Assembly: GCF_032854445.1 (NCBI RefSeq)
Contig: NC_088297.1
Location: 5,269,991 to 5,333,990 of the forward strand
DNA length: 64,000 nucleotides
Direction: 5' to 3'
From: Liolophura sinensis
Taxonomy: Eukaryota; Mollusca; Polyplacophora; Chitonida; Chitonidae
Below the pieces are notes generated by a model. That model was not told the origin of the DNA. It worked only from the letters and a program-made list of their open reading frames with translations, and did not search any database. The translations under genes were made by a program, and so were the position numbers. Shown in pieces: positions 25,201 through 34,131 of this stretch (within the stretch, counting starts at the first letter, position 1; each line of letters begins with the position of its first letter).

Positions 25201-28200
25201 TGTGGCTAAAACTACATGTCTTTCAGTCATGGGTTCAATTCTATTCTTGGCCAGAGGATTTGAAAAAATCTCGGCTGTCAGTTGTTCAGGCCTACGTGAA
25301 AACCACTTGCCTTCCAGCTGTATGATGTTTGTATAAGCTACATGTGAGGAAAAGTTTAACAGCAACTTGCCAAAGGTCAGTGGTTTGTTCCATCGGTAAA
25401 ACTGGCCACGAGCTTAAAATGAGAAATTCTTACTCACATGTCAGATATTAAAAACAGTCAAATAAAAAATATCTTTACAGCAGCCTTAAATGTGTAGTTA
25501 AAAAACCACAAAATCTTTAAAATATAATATTTAGCAGCTGATTTCTTTGAATTTCAGGCAGATCTAGCCGACACAAGCAAAAATTCCGGGGCCCTGACGA
25601 GAACATACGGGCTAATCTGCGACAGTACAACCTTGAGAAGTTTTATTTGGATGCCATGTTAGCGGACGCGTCCAGACATGACATGTGGCGACAGCATGAA
25701 TTGTTCGATGCTATTGTGACAGATCGTGAGTTTCGATGCATTTCAGCATTTCGTACCATTGCCATTTCATACACCAGTTTAGTGTCAATTTATGCAGTCA
25801 GTTTTTGGAACATAAGCAAACTCTCAACCAAGCCCCGCTGATTGTATGATCAAGCAGCAACCCGTGGCTCTATTTATGTTCCAAACGCAAAACCGTGCGC
25901 TTTTGGATTGGGTAGTAAATGAGAAGAGTTCAAGGCTTACTTTCACTCTGTGAAAGCTTTTTAAATTAATTTTTAGAACTTCTCGCAAAATTACTTATGA
26001 TATTATGGACATGAGGAAATGAATTTACAATGTTTTGCAAAAGTGGTTGAAGTTTTTTGTAAATTGCATTAAGGGTTACGCAGTGTCGGCTTCATCCATC
26101 TGTCTGTTAACATTTTGGCATGAGCAAAAAAATATCGGCTTCATAGAGTTACAAGATTTTCTCACTTTTTGTACACCTCCAGAGCATAAGCCTAATGAAA
26201 ACAAGTCCCTTCACTTTGAAATTGACCGACCTTTTTTTATTGTAATATTTTATATTATATTTTCGTGTCCATTTTCTTCTGTAGTTGAAAAAACATAATT
26301 TTTGAATCCCTCTCTTGTGTGCGACAAATATGGTCAGTATCTTGCCAAAGGTGGGAGGTTTTATCTATCAAACTAAAAGCCATTGTATGAATGAAAAATT
26401 CTAGAGTGTAGGATCAAACTCGAGAAAACGAGAAAATCCAGCTGTGTATGGAAGACTGCCAAATATGGAGCCATTTAGCAATTAACTGTTTTCATTACAG
26501 CTTTATCTTTGTGCCAGCAACCTGCAGATGGTCATGGGTTTCCCTTTGGCTCTGTCAGATTCCTCCCATTTTAATGTTGGCTGCCATTGTATATTAGGAA
26601 TATTCTTGAGGACAGCATACAACACCAATCAAATAAATAAACAGGTCTGTCAGCAATCTGCGGATGGTTGTGGGCTTCCTGTCGGCTCTGTCAGATTCCT
26701 CCCATCTGAATGCTGCCATTGTATATTAGGAATATTCTTGAGGACAGCATACAACACCAATCAAATAAATAAACAGGTCTGTCAGCAATCTGCGGATGGT
26801 TGTGGGCTTCCTGTCGGCTCTGTCAGATTCTTCCCATCCTAATGCTGGCTGCCATTGTATATTAGCGAAATATTCTTGAGGACAGCATACAACACCAATC
26901 AAGTAAATAAACAGGTCTTTCAGCAACCTGCGGATGGTTGTGGGCTTCCTGTTGGCTCTGTCAGATTCCTCCCATCCTAATGCTGGCTGCCATTGTATAT
27001 TAGCGAAATATTCTTGAGGACAGCATACAACACCAATCAAATAAATAAACAGGTCTCTCAGCAACCTGCGGATGGTTGTGGGCTTCCTGTCGGCTCTGTC
27101 AGATTCCTCCCATCCTAATGCTGGCTGCCATTGTATATTAGCGAAATATTCTTGAGGACAGCATACAACACCAATCAAGTAAATAAACAGGTCTTTCAGC
27201 AACCTGCGGATGGTTGTGGGCTTCCTGTCGGCTCTGTCAGATTCCTCCCATCCTAATGCTGGCTGCCATTGTATATTAGCGAAATATTCTTGAGGACAGC
27301 ATACAACACCAATCAAATAAATAAACAGGTCTCTCAGCAACCTGCGGATGGTTGTGGGCTTCCTGTCGGCTCTGTCAGATTCCTCCCATCTGAATGCTGC
27401 CATTGTATATTAGCGAAATATTCTTGAGGACAGCATACAACACCAATCAAATAAATAAACAGGTCTTTCAGCAACCTGCGGATGGTTGTGGGCTTCCTGT
27501 TGGCTCTGTCAGATTCTTCCCATCTTAATGTTGGCTGCCATTGTGTATTAGCGAAATATTCTTGAGGACAGCATACAACACCAATCAAATAAATAAACAG
27601 GTCTGTCAGCAACCTGCGGATGGTTGTGGGCTTCCTGTTGGCTCTGTCAGATTCCTCCCATCTTAATGCTGCCATTGTATATTAGCGAAATATTCTTGAG
27701 GACAGCATACAACACCAATCAAATAAATAAACAGGTCTCTCAGCAACCTGCGGATGGTTGTGGGCTTCCTGTTGGCTCTGTCAGATTCCTCCCATCCTAA
27801 TGCTGGCTGCCATTGTATATTAGCGAAATATTCTTGAGGACAGCATACAACACCAATCAAATAAATAAACAGGTCTCTCAGCAACCTGCGGATGGTTGTG
27901 GGCTTCCTGTTGGCTCTGTCAGATTCCTCCCATCCTAATGCTGGCTGCCATTGTATATTAGCGAAATATTCTTGAGGACAGCATACAACACCAATCAAGT
28001 AAATAAACAGGTCTTTCAGCAACCTGCGGATGGTTGTGGGCTTCCTGTTGGCTCTGTCAGATTCTTCCATCTTAATGTTGGCTGCCATTGTGTATTAGCG
28101 AAATATTCTTGAGGACAGCATACAACACCAATCAAATAAATAAACAGGTCTCTCAGCAACCTGCGGATGGTTGTGGGCTTCCTGTTGGCTCTGTCAGATT

Positions 28201-31200
28201 CCTCCCATCCTAATGCTGGCTGCCATTGTATATTAGCGAAATATTCTTGAGGACAGCATACAACACCAATCAAATAAATAAACAGGTCTCTCAGCAACCT
28301 GCGGATGGTTGTGGGCTTCCTGTTGGCTCTGTCAGATTCCTCCCATCCTAATGCTGGCTGCCATTGTATATTAGCGAAATATTCTTGAGGACAGCATACA
28401 ACACCAATCAAGTAAATAAACAGGTCTCTCAGCAACCTGCGGATGGTTGTGGGCTTCCTGTTGGCTCTGTCAGATTCCTCCCATCCTAATGCTGGCTGCC
28501 ATTGTATATTAGCGAAATATTCTTGAGGACAGCATACAACACCAATCAAATAAATAAACAGGTCTGTCAGCAACCTGCGGATGGTTGTGGGCTTCCTGTC
28601 AACTCTGTCAGATTCCTCCCATCTTAATGTTGGCTGCCATTGTATTTTATAGTGAAATATTCTTGAAGACAGCATAAAACACCAATCAAATAAAAAAAAT
28701 AATTTATGTTACCATATAAAAAAAATAATAGTTACATGAATTCTGGTGTTACCATTTACAGCTCCGTATGGCATCAGAGAATCTGCCAGAAGAATCGGCA
28801 CCGAGAAAGAAGAAGTAATCCTAACTGAAGAAAAGTAAGACTGTTATGTTCAACAAAAAGAAAAACTTCACACTTGTATTTATATGTTTTATTTCATTGG
28901 TATTCTATGCTCTACTCAAGAATATTTCACTTATACAACGGCGGCCAGCATTATGGTGGGAGCAAACCGGGCAGAGAGCGGGGGGAACCCACCGCCATCC
29001 GCAGGTTGCTGGGCAAACCTTCCATGTACGGCTCGAGAGGAAGCCAGCATGAGCTGGACTTGAACTCACAGCAGCCACATTGGTGGGAGGCTCCTGGATC
29101 ACTGAGCCGCACTGGCTCTCTAACCCCCTCGGCCACGGAGACCCTACCACACTTGTAATCTTGAAATAGAAGTACATGTATTCAGTGTATATTTATGAAA
29201 ATATATGTTCATTGATTCTTCCTGTTATCATCCTGGTAACAGGACAGAAGAAGGCAAGTGATTTTTATATATGAAAAAAAAATGTGCAGAAAAATAATAC
29301 ATGAGGCCCCAAAAACAAATTTCCCACTGGTCATCAACCTTTTGAGGCCTGACAGCAACTGGATGGTTGTGGGTATCCCCTGGGCTCTGCCCGTTTTCCT
29401 CTCACCATAATGCTGGTCGCCGTGGTATAAGTGAAATATTCTTGAGTACGATGTAAAACACCAATCAAATAAAATAAATAAATCAACCTTTCGTGCTTTT
29501 TGCAACCATATTCTGAAGGCATTATTCTGTGTGGACTTATAAACTTCTACTTTTTGTGAAGCCCTGGCCAATCCAAACAGTGTAGTCTCCAAAATAAAAA
29601 TGTACATAAATTGCACAGAAAGTTGCTCTTTTATATGCGAAAGGTTGAGGAATTAAAATATCCGTTATTTAGACACTGTGGACTTTGCAGTAATATTGTG
29701 ATTACTGCGATTTCTCACTGGTGATTTGTCATTTTGTTTTCTAGTATTATGATTACTGCGATTTCTCACTGGTGATTTGTCATTTTGTTTTCTAATGTTG
29801 TGATTACTGCGATTTCTCACTGGTGATTTGTCATTTTGTTTTCTAGTATTGTGATTACTGCGATTTCTCACTGGTGATTTGTCATGTTGTTTTCTAATGT
29901 TGTGATTACTGCGATTTCTCACTGGTGATTTGTCATTTTGTTTTCTAGTATTGTGATTACTGCGATTTCTCACTGGTGATTTGTCATGTTGTTTTCTAGA
30001 GTATTGTGATTACTGCGATTTCTCACTGGTGATTTGTCATTTTGTTTTCTAATGTTGTGATTACTGCGATTTCTCACTGGTGATTTGTCATTTTGTTTTC
30101 TAATGTTGTGATTACTGCGATTTCTCACTGGTGATTTGTCATTTTGTTTTCTAGTATTGTGATTACTGCGATTTCTCACTGGTGATTTGTCATTTTGTTT
30201 TCTAGTATTGTGATTACTGCGATTTCTCACTGGTGATTTGTCATTTTGTTTTCTAGTATTGTGATTACTGCGATTTCTCACTGGTGATTTGTCATTTTGT
30301 TTTCTAGTACTGTGATTACTGCGATTTCTCACTGGTGATTTGTCATTTTGTTTTCTAGTATTGTGATTACTGCGATTTCTCACTGGTGATTTGTCATTTT
30401 GTTTTCTAGTATTGTGATTACTGCGATTTCTCACTGGTGATTTGTCATTTTGTTTTCTAGTATTGTGATTACTGCGATTTCTCACTGGTGATTTGTCATT
30501 TTGTTTTCTAATATTGTGATTACTGCGATTTCTCAATGGTGATTTGTCATTTTGTTTTCTAGTATTGTGATTACTGCGATTTCTCAATGGTGATTTGTCA
30601 TGTTGTTTTCTAGTATTGTGATTACTGCGATTTCTCACTGGTGATTTGTCATTTTGTTTTCTAGTACTGTGATTACTGCGATTTCTCACTGGTGATTTGT
30701 CATTTTGTTTTCTAGTACTGTGATTACTGCGATTTCTCACTGGTGATTTGTCATTTTGTTTTCTAAATGGCATATTGGGATGACATTTAATTTTATATCT
30801 CCTGAAAATTTGTATTTGTGACGTGGAATACATTTTATCAACAATCAGTGCTTAGTAGAGGTTCTGATGACAGTTTACGTTTATAAATCAACGTATCAAA
30901 TTGCATCAGATAAGTCAAAGTTCTGAAAAATGAGAAGTATTTTAAAAAATGACATTTTCATGGTTTTGAACAAGTCATGACAAGTCTTTATCCCACAGGG
31001 TTTTTTTTTTGTCTCAGTTTTCTCTGAATATTACATGTTAAATGCGGGAAGTTTTCTTCAGTTTGTCCTATTTTCAAAGCCAGTTTCACAGTGTTGTCAT
31101 ACATGGTCCAAGTTCTGCGTTAACATTGGAAAAGGGCTTAAGGGATTTTTTTTTTGTTAATTTTCAGCAAGGATGGTCACATTCCTCAGCGTGTGAACTA

Positions 31201-34131
31201 TGACCTCTCCGACATTTTCAAAGATTTGTTGAATTTCGCGGCCAAGTTTCTTCGTCTCCACGGCCGTCTGGTGTACTGGTTGCCTGTCTACACTCCAGAG
31301 TAAGTTCCGCGTACAACAGGGATCAGTGCCTACCTACCACAAGTCCGCCTACATAGCGCTCTCTTGTACTCTTGTCTGTAACACACAACTGTTTCTGTAT
31401 ATTTGGCTTAACAAACAAAGAGGTGGTACTCAACCACTGCAGAGAAACGTATGATTAATGGGCGGATTTCACCATTATGTCCGCCTTATCCAAACACCAT
31501 CATTTCATGGGGAGCCTGGAGCAGTTTGTGCCAAGTGGCTAAGATACTGGCCATTTAATCGCCAGATCACACATGAGTTATACCACGCTCTTAACCCAGG
31601 CTCTGCCCAGTTTCCTCCCACCATAATGCTGGTTGCCGTCGTATAAGTGAAATATTCTTCAGTATGGCCAAAAACATCAATCAAATAACTCAGCATTTAT
31701 ATGGAAACGTAATGTATTTACCTGAAAAAAGTACATTCAGTTTTTTTAGGGCAAGAAAAGTGATAAAACATTACTTTTGATGGTGAAAACTTACATTTTT
31801 TCAATTTTCGAATATCATACTACAATTGTAAGTTCTAAACAAACCTCAGAGCACCTTTTTGACATCAATAGAACTATCACAATCAGGGCAAAATGACTGA
31901 CTTAATTATATGCAAGATTTTGGATGGAGTACAATCCTCGTTCAGACATAGTAGAACATCATATTGATTTAGTTTGTCAACCTTTTCTCATAACAGGGTA
32001 TAATACAAACTTTCAATTTGATTGCCATGACGTAATTTTAGTTCAGATCAAAAAGGCAAAATACATGCAATGTTGATGTAATTCTGCAACTTTGTCGAAT
32101 TGTAGGTGTTTATTTAAGCATATAAAATTATACGTTTTTTGAAATCCAACCAATGTACGCCTGTGTACAAAATCAGGTTAAAAATATGCATAAATTGCGC
32201 TGAAAGTTGGCAAAAGGCCAAAAGTTTTAGAAAGTAGGGCATTCTATATCATGTTTCCATGGTTAAGACATAATGGAACGTTACATCATTCTTGATATTT
32301 CAGATATTCCTCAGAAAACATACCTCGCCATCCATGCTTGGAATTACGCTCCAACTGTGAACAACCTCTCAGTGTCAAGGTCAGTCGGCGACTCATCGCC
32401 ATGGAGAAAACGCGAGAATATTGTGTAAGTTGTCCGCAAGGAATACTGCGTTAACTGAACTAAAATTTGTCTTTGGTATGTGCAATTGGTTTAATCTGTA
32501 TTTTAAAGATTAAAGTTGTCCGCAAGGAATACTGTGTTAACTGAACTAAAATTTGTCTTTGGTATGTGCAATTGGTTTAATCTGTGTTTTAAAGATTAAA
32601 GTTGGTCTCCATTTTGATATTTTTAAGTGGGCTATTCAGAATGTGAATGTTGCATGATTTGATTTAATGTTAATGAGTTGCAGTAGTCAAACATTGTTTT
32701 GGCGGGAAAATGAAGCACTGTGAAACAAAAAGATCAAATTGAATTTCATTGCCATTATTTTGTGAAAATCTGTTTAGAATGACATCACTGGTCTGGAAAA
32801 ACAAGCATTATGAAGGATGCTACCAACACGTGGAAAAATTTTTTTGCAGGGCTTAGAAAAATAATGTTACAACTAGATTTCTGTTTTCTGCATCACTATA
32901 TTGTTTCTGTATAATTTCTGTCTGTAAATGGCCATAAATTTCATCCAAGACTAATGTGCCCATTTTTCCTGATCCGGAGAGTTCTATTGATTTTTGCTGG
33001 TTTCCTCACCGGCCATACGTGAGAAGGTCTGCCAGCAACCTGCGGATGGTCGTGTGTTTCCCGTGGGCACTGTCCAGTTTCCACCCACCATAATACTGAT
33101 CAGCGTCGTATAAGTGAAATATTCTTGTGTACAGCGAAAAACACCGATGAAGTAAATCAAATAAATAAATCTATTGATTTTAGAAAGTTGTTTTGAGGTT
33201 TGCTTGAAACATGGGATGATATTCTGCTGGAAAGTTGTAAGTTTCAGCACCAAAAATAGTATTTTGTGACATTTATTTGCCTCTAAAAAATTTGCTTTTG
33301 TGAACGAAATTTTAGGTCATTCAGGGTAGTTCACAAGTGCTGAAGTGTGTTTTTACGCAGCTTGGAACCAGTTTGAGTGATTTATTTATTTGATTGATGT
33401 TTTTGCCGTACTCAAGAATGTTTCACTTATGCGACGGCAGCCACCATTGTGGTGGGGGAGACCCACAACCATCTGCAGGTTGCTGGCAGACCTGAACCGG
33501 TTAGTGTGCAGGCAGTAAATGGGGAGTGATCATGCCCGTTGGTTGTGGAAATAGGGAATTTTATCGGAGAAAAAGATCCGGGAACCTGAGTCGAGTTTGT
33601 CTGAGAGTTTTGATTTGTCTGTTACAGGAATGTGCAGAACGACATGGTGCACACGTTGCTAAAGACCATTACCAAGGTGCCACATTCAGAGAGCGGTACT
33701 TCAAGCCAGCTCATAAACACTCACATGACCAGCACAAATCTGTTGCCATGGAAACAGACAGCGGGATATTGGACAGTGACATAGCAGGAAACATTGATTG
33801 TAGAGATGTAGAAGAAAGTCACTGTGGTGGCAAAGAGAGTGTCCATCCAGACAGAGATGGGGTAGAAACTGATGGAGCGTTCAGCTGTGCAGAATTGGAC
33901 ACAGTTCGAGATTCAAAAGAACCTTTGTCAGAAATCCACCATGCAAATGAGAGTGTTGCTACATTGGACAGTATTGGCAAAGAAACTGTTGAGATGGACA
34001 GCACAGAAGTGGACACTGTGAGAACACAAATGGACGCCGCTATTTTACCAAAACGGAATGATGAAAGTACAGAATCTGTTATCGAAACTCATACAGTGTC
34101 TAAGCTGAAAGTAACCAGTTACAAATCCTGA
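10290..34131 (+). CDS. TRMT11: TRMT11, tRNA (guanine(10)-N2)-methyltransferase catalytic subunit
   Basis: SAM-dependent enzyme that, with TRMT112, methylates G10 of tRNAs. Exons: 10290-10367, 11072-11140, 12775-12848, 14272-14353, 15851-15943, 18661-18801, 20011-20071, 23410-23505, 24782-24862, 25558-25725, 28762-28834, 31168-31299, 32304-32424, 33628-34131; all AG/GT and in phase, giving 590 residues. Visible motifs: N-terminal THUMP-related region (PFLVVDLPSEKDGRRIM near 51-67, SLFELW at 75), FGRW, SAM-binding DPFVGTG at 226-232, GTDIDY, RGPDENIRANLRQY, and the catalytic DPPY at 314-317, whose codons span the exon 10/11 junction. The GRLVYWLPVYTPEY and HPCLEL stretches match the family closely. 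The human enzyme has 463 residues; here about 140 extra C-terminal residues follow FRERYF (443-448), rich in Asp, Glu, Ser and Thr. Introns carry many arrays and SINEs. Confidence 0.95.
10368..11071. other. TRMT11 intron 1, no recognised element
   Basis: T-rich unique-looking sequence between exons 1 and 2. I see no SINE, array or open frame that I can name. Confidence 0.5.
11204..11440 (+). mobile_element. SINE with 11-bp target-site duplication
   Basis: Flanked by direct repeats ATGAGCATTTG at 11193-11203 and 11441-11451, the mark of LINE-type retroposition. The head is shortened. In TRMT11 intron 2. Confidence 0.9.
11490..11519 (+). repeat. partial copy of the end of TRMT11 exon 2
   Basis: 30 bp starting AGAGTTGATCAGAGCAAATA match 11111-11140 at 23 of 30 bases and would translate to a similar peptide (VDQSKYGEK versus VDEAKYDKK). 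It is preceded by an acceptor-like TTTCATTTAG. Could be a decayed duplicate exon or chance; the true exon 3 lies at 12775. Confidence 0.35.
11520..12384. other. TRMT11 intron 2, no recognised element
   Basis: AT-rich sequence. A minus-strand open frame at 12036-12392 has no recognisable domain and is taken as chance. Confidence 0.5.
12385..12571. mobile_element. MITE-like inverted-repeat element, copy 2
   Basis: Left end CAGAATCGACACTGATTGGT and right end CCAATCAGAGTCGATTTTGT form a clear imperfect inverted repeat about 190 bp long overall. The internal part (GGGTTAAATCTTGCAGCC) is shared with 3018-3207. Confidence 0.65.
12867..13141 (+). mobile_element. SINE, full length, short target-site duplication
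   Basis: Head GTCTCCGTGGCTCAGTTGGT to (AAAT)n tail. AATGTTAT at 12859 and 13142 is the likely target duplication. It inserted only about 20 bp after the exon 3 donor of TRMT11. Confidence 0.9.
13288..13432. repeat. 14-bp tandem repeat in a 28-bp higher-order pattern
   Basis: CATAGAGCCTATTT alternates with CATAGAGCCCATTC, about ten 14-bp units. In TRMT11 intron 3. Confidence 0.9.
13972..14235 (+). mobile_element. SINE, diverged full length
   Basis: Recognisable head (GATAGCACACCAGCGCGGC), B box (GAGTTCAAGTTC) and tail, but more substituted than most copies and so probably older. It ends about 40 bp before TRMT11 exon 4. Confidence 0.8.
14398..14466 (+). mobile_element. SINE fragment
   Basis: Only the GGAAGGTCTGTCAGCAACCT block and a few following bases. 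Just after TRMT11 exon 4. Confidence 0.65.
14467..15062. other. TRMT11 intron 4, no recognised element
   Basis: A minus-strand open frame (14664-15032, 122 codons) contains no domain I recognise. No repeat identified. Confidence 0.5.
15068..15575. repeat. 23-bp minisatellite, about 22 copies, in TRMT11 intron 4
   Basis: Unit ACTGGTCCCAATATGGTGAT plus GTC, period 23 bp. Three copies (15353, 15422, 15491) mutate TGATGTCA to the full CRE palindrome TGACGTCA. Confidence 0.93.
16036..16285 (+). mobile_element. SINE, nearly full length, diverged
   Basis: Head GGGGGCCTCCACGGCCAGGG, B-box region GAGTTCAAGTCC, tail ends AATGAATAAAT. In TRMT11 intron 5. Confidence 0.82.
16343..17694. repeat. 19-bp minisatellite, about 50 copies, split by a SINE
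   Basis: Unit CATTCACTTAATGATGGGC, period 19 bp, with frequent TTAATGGTGGGT and TTTATGATGGGT variants. The array runs 16343-17337 and resumes at 17615-17694 after the inserted SINE, so it existed before that insertion. In TRMT11 intron 5. Confidence 0.93.
17338..17614 (+). mobile_element. SINE inserted inside the 19-bp array
   Basis: Full-length copy from GGGGCCTCTGTGGCTCAGTT to (AAAT)n. ACTTAATGATGG at 17326-17337 and 17615-17626 is either the target duplication or simply the array unit; both readings fit. Confidence 0.92.
17682..17736 (+). mobile_element. SINE tail fragment
   Basis: CATAATGCTGGCTGCTGTCA followed by a degraded tail and ATAAATAAAT. Lies at the end of the 19-bp array. Confidence 0.6.
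17765..18020. repeat. degenerate GTGTGCATCAG-type repeat
   Basis: AGTGTGCAGCAG and AGTGTGCATCAGTGGCTGGA-like motifs recur every 20-30 bp with poor conservation. Probably an old, decaying array. Confidence 0.55.
18180..18655. repeat. 14-bp array running up to the TRMT11 exon 6 acceptor
   Basis: Unit GACACTGATGATTT, period 14 bp, mixed with a longer block containing TTTTCCTGATGGTACAGTGA. The last unit runs into TTTTCCTGATGCAG, whose final AG is the exon 6 acceptor at 18659-18660. Confidence 0.9.
19070..19254 (-). mobile_element. SINE, 3' two thirds
   Basis: Reads in reverse from TTTATTTATTTGATCGGTGT to AGCTGGACTTGAA; the tRNA head is missing. In TRMT11 intron 6. Confidence 0.85.
19380..19495 (+). 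mobile_element. SINE fragment with internal deletion
   Basis: GGCTGTACGTGGAAAGATCT joined directly to the CACAAAGCTGGCCGTCGCAG tail; the GGATGG block is lost. Confidence 0.75.
20478..20681 (+). mobile_element. dispersed repeat family A, copy 2, abutting the 99-bp array
   Basis: Contains CATATTCTAAAGGCATTATT, TTTTTGTGAAGCCC, TTGGCCAATCCA, TGTAGTTTTGTCTCC and TCATATGCGAAAAGGCTGAG, shared in order with 29495-29668. The 99-bp array begins immediately after it. Confidence 0.6.
20682..23172. repeat. 99-bp satellite, 25 copies, in TRMT11 intron 7
   Basis: Unit holds TTTTGGTGGCATGAACTCTG and GACATGGTATATGTACACAC, period 99 bp (for example 20764 and 20863). Because 99 is a multiple of 3, a 33-residue antisense repeat (GRVHATKIEQEVIIQSYDGE core) stays open for up to 476 codons (22070-20640). 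Stops from TTATATTTT units (near 22113 and 23107), a 2-bp insertion near 22368 and a 1-bp deletion near 22510 break the frame, so coding is unlikely. Confidence 0.93.
23193..23352 (+). mobile_element. SINE, 3' part
   Basis: From CAGGCTGTATGTGGGAAGGT to (AAAT)n; sits between the 99-bp array and exon 8 of TRMT11. Confidence 0.85.
23506..24335. other. TRMT11 intron 8, no gene
   Basis: A short GTGTCATGTGTGGTGTCTCT segment near 23525-23580 is related to 20378-20420 and looks like another dispersed repeat. Otherwise unique-looking sequence. Confidence 0.45.
24347..24605 (-). mobile_element. SINE, full length, 11-bp target-site duplication
   Basis: TACTTATTATA at 24336-24346 and 24606-24616 flanks the element. 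Head in reverse ends GAGCCATGGAGGTCC. In TRMT11 intron 8. Confidence 0.92.
24951..25070 (-). mobile_element. SINE fragment with internal deletion
   Basis: Tail in reverse (TTTATTTATTTGATTGTTGT, CACTTATACGACGGCAGCCA) joined to AACCCGAGGGAAACCCACG; the CATTATGGTGGG block is lost. In TRMT11 intron 9. Confidence 0.75.
25071..25557. other. rest of TRMT11 intron 9, nothing recognised
   Basis: Plus-strand frames at 24925 and 25130 are chance or SINE-derived. No element identified. Confidence 0.5.
25726..26511. other. 5' part of TRMT11 intron 10, nothing recognised
   Basis: AT-rich sequence with a plus-strand frame of 87 codons (26035-26298) that shows no domain and no conserved motif. Confidence 0.5.
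26512..28697 (+). repeat. 138-bp satellite made from the SINE tail, 16 copies, TRMT11 intron 10
   Basis: Each unit is the SINE 3' domain: CAGCAACCTGCGGATGGTTG, then TCTGTCAGATTCCTCCCATC, GCTGGCTGCCATTG, GAAATATTCTTGAGGACAGC, and CACCAATCAAATAAATAAAC, followed directly by the next CAGGTCTCTCAGCAA. Units differ from dispersed SINEs by shared changes (GAGGACAGCATACAACACC), so the array expanded from one mutated copy. 138 is a multiple of 3, which explains the long antisense frames. Confidence 0.95.
28879..29147 (-). mobile_element. SINE, full length, 10-bp target-site duplication
   Basis: CACACTTGTA at 28869-28878 and 29148-29157. Inserted about 45 bp after the exon 11 donor of TRMT11. Confidence 0.9.
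29353..29485 (+). mobile_element. SINE, 3' part
   Basis: From CAGCAACTGGATGGTTGTGG to AATCAAATAAAATAAATAAA. In TRMT11 intron 11. Confidence 0.82.
29495..29668 (+). mobile_element. dispersed repeat family A, copy 3, next to the 51-bp array
   Basis: CATATTCTGAAGGCATTATT, TTTTTGTGAAGCCCTGGCCA and TATATGCGAAAGGTTGAGGA match 20478-20681. The 51-bp array starts about 20 bp later, the same arrangement as at 20682. Confidence 0.6.
29690..30768. repeat. 51-bp minisatellite, 21 copies, in TRMT11 intron 11
   Basis: Unit GATTACTGCGATTTCTCACT, GGTGATTTGTCATTTTGTTT, TCTAGTATTGT; period 51 bp. The antisense frame gives a 17-residue repeat (RNRSNHNTRKQNDKSPV) open for 287 codons, again because 51 is a multiple of 3. 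On the TRMT11 strand each unit carries an acceptor-like TTTTGTTTTCTAG; about 15 of 21 keep the AG. Confidence 0.94.
30769..31167. other. rest of TRMT11 intron 11, nothing recognised
   Basis: Ends with the exon 12 acceptor TTTTTTTTGTTAATTTTCAG. No repeat identified. Confidence 0.5.
31590..31691 (+). mobile_element. SINE, 3' part
   Basis: CAGGCTCTGCCCAGTTTCCT through ATAATGCTGGTTGCCGTCGT to AATCAAATAA. In TRMT11 intron 12. Confidence 0.82.
31960..32265 (+). mobile_element. dispersed repeat family A, copy 4, without an array
   Basis: Matches copy 1 over TTTGATTGCC, GTTCAGATCA, TGCAATGTTGATGTAATTCT and AAATTGCGCTGAAAGTTGGC blocks. It ends about 40 bp before TRMT11 exon 13. Confidence 0.5.
32427..32602 (+). 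repeat. 87-bp tandem duplication at the TRMT11 exon 13 donor
   Basis: TTGTCCGCAAGGAATACTG recurs at 32430 and 32517 with only two or three differences over the unit. The first copy starts immediately after the donor GTAAG. Confidence 0.9.
32995..33172 (+). mobile_element. SINE, 3' two thirds
   Basis: TGCTGGTTTCCTCACCGGCC to ATCAAATAAATAAAT. In TRMT11 intron 13. Confidence 0.85.
33173..33345 (+). mobile_element. dispersed repeat family B, copy 1
   Basis: TTTTGAGGTTTGCTTGAAAC, GATGATATTCTGCTGGAAAG, CAGCACCAAAAATAG, ATTTATTTGCCTCTAAAAA and GAAATTTTAGGTCATTCAG occur in the same order as at 36296. Other copies: 35512, 36296, 49610 and (reverse) 53035. Confidence 0.6.
33380..33497 (-). mobile_element. 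SINE fragment with internal deletion
   Basis: Reverse tail TTTATTTATTTGATTGATGT, then CACCATTGTGGTGGGGGAGA joined to the CACAACCATCTGCAGGTTGC block. Confidence 0.78.

Noticed and set aside
26726-28675. Minus-strand frames with a regular 46-residue repeat
   Set aside because: Antisense of the SINE-tail satellite; 138 bp is a multiple of 3, which keeps the frame open without coding.
29665-30833. Minus-strand 'RNRSNHNTRKQNDKSPV' repeat protein
   Set aside because: By-product of the 51-bp array inside a TRMT11 intron; no start context, no flanking domains.
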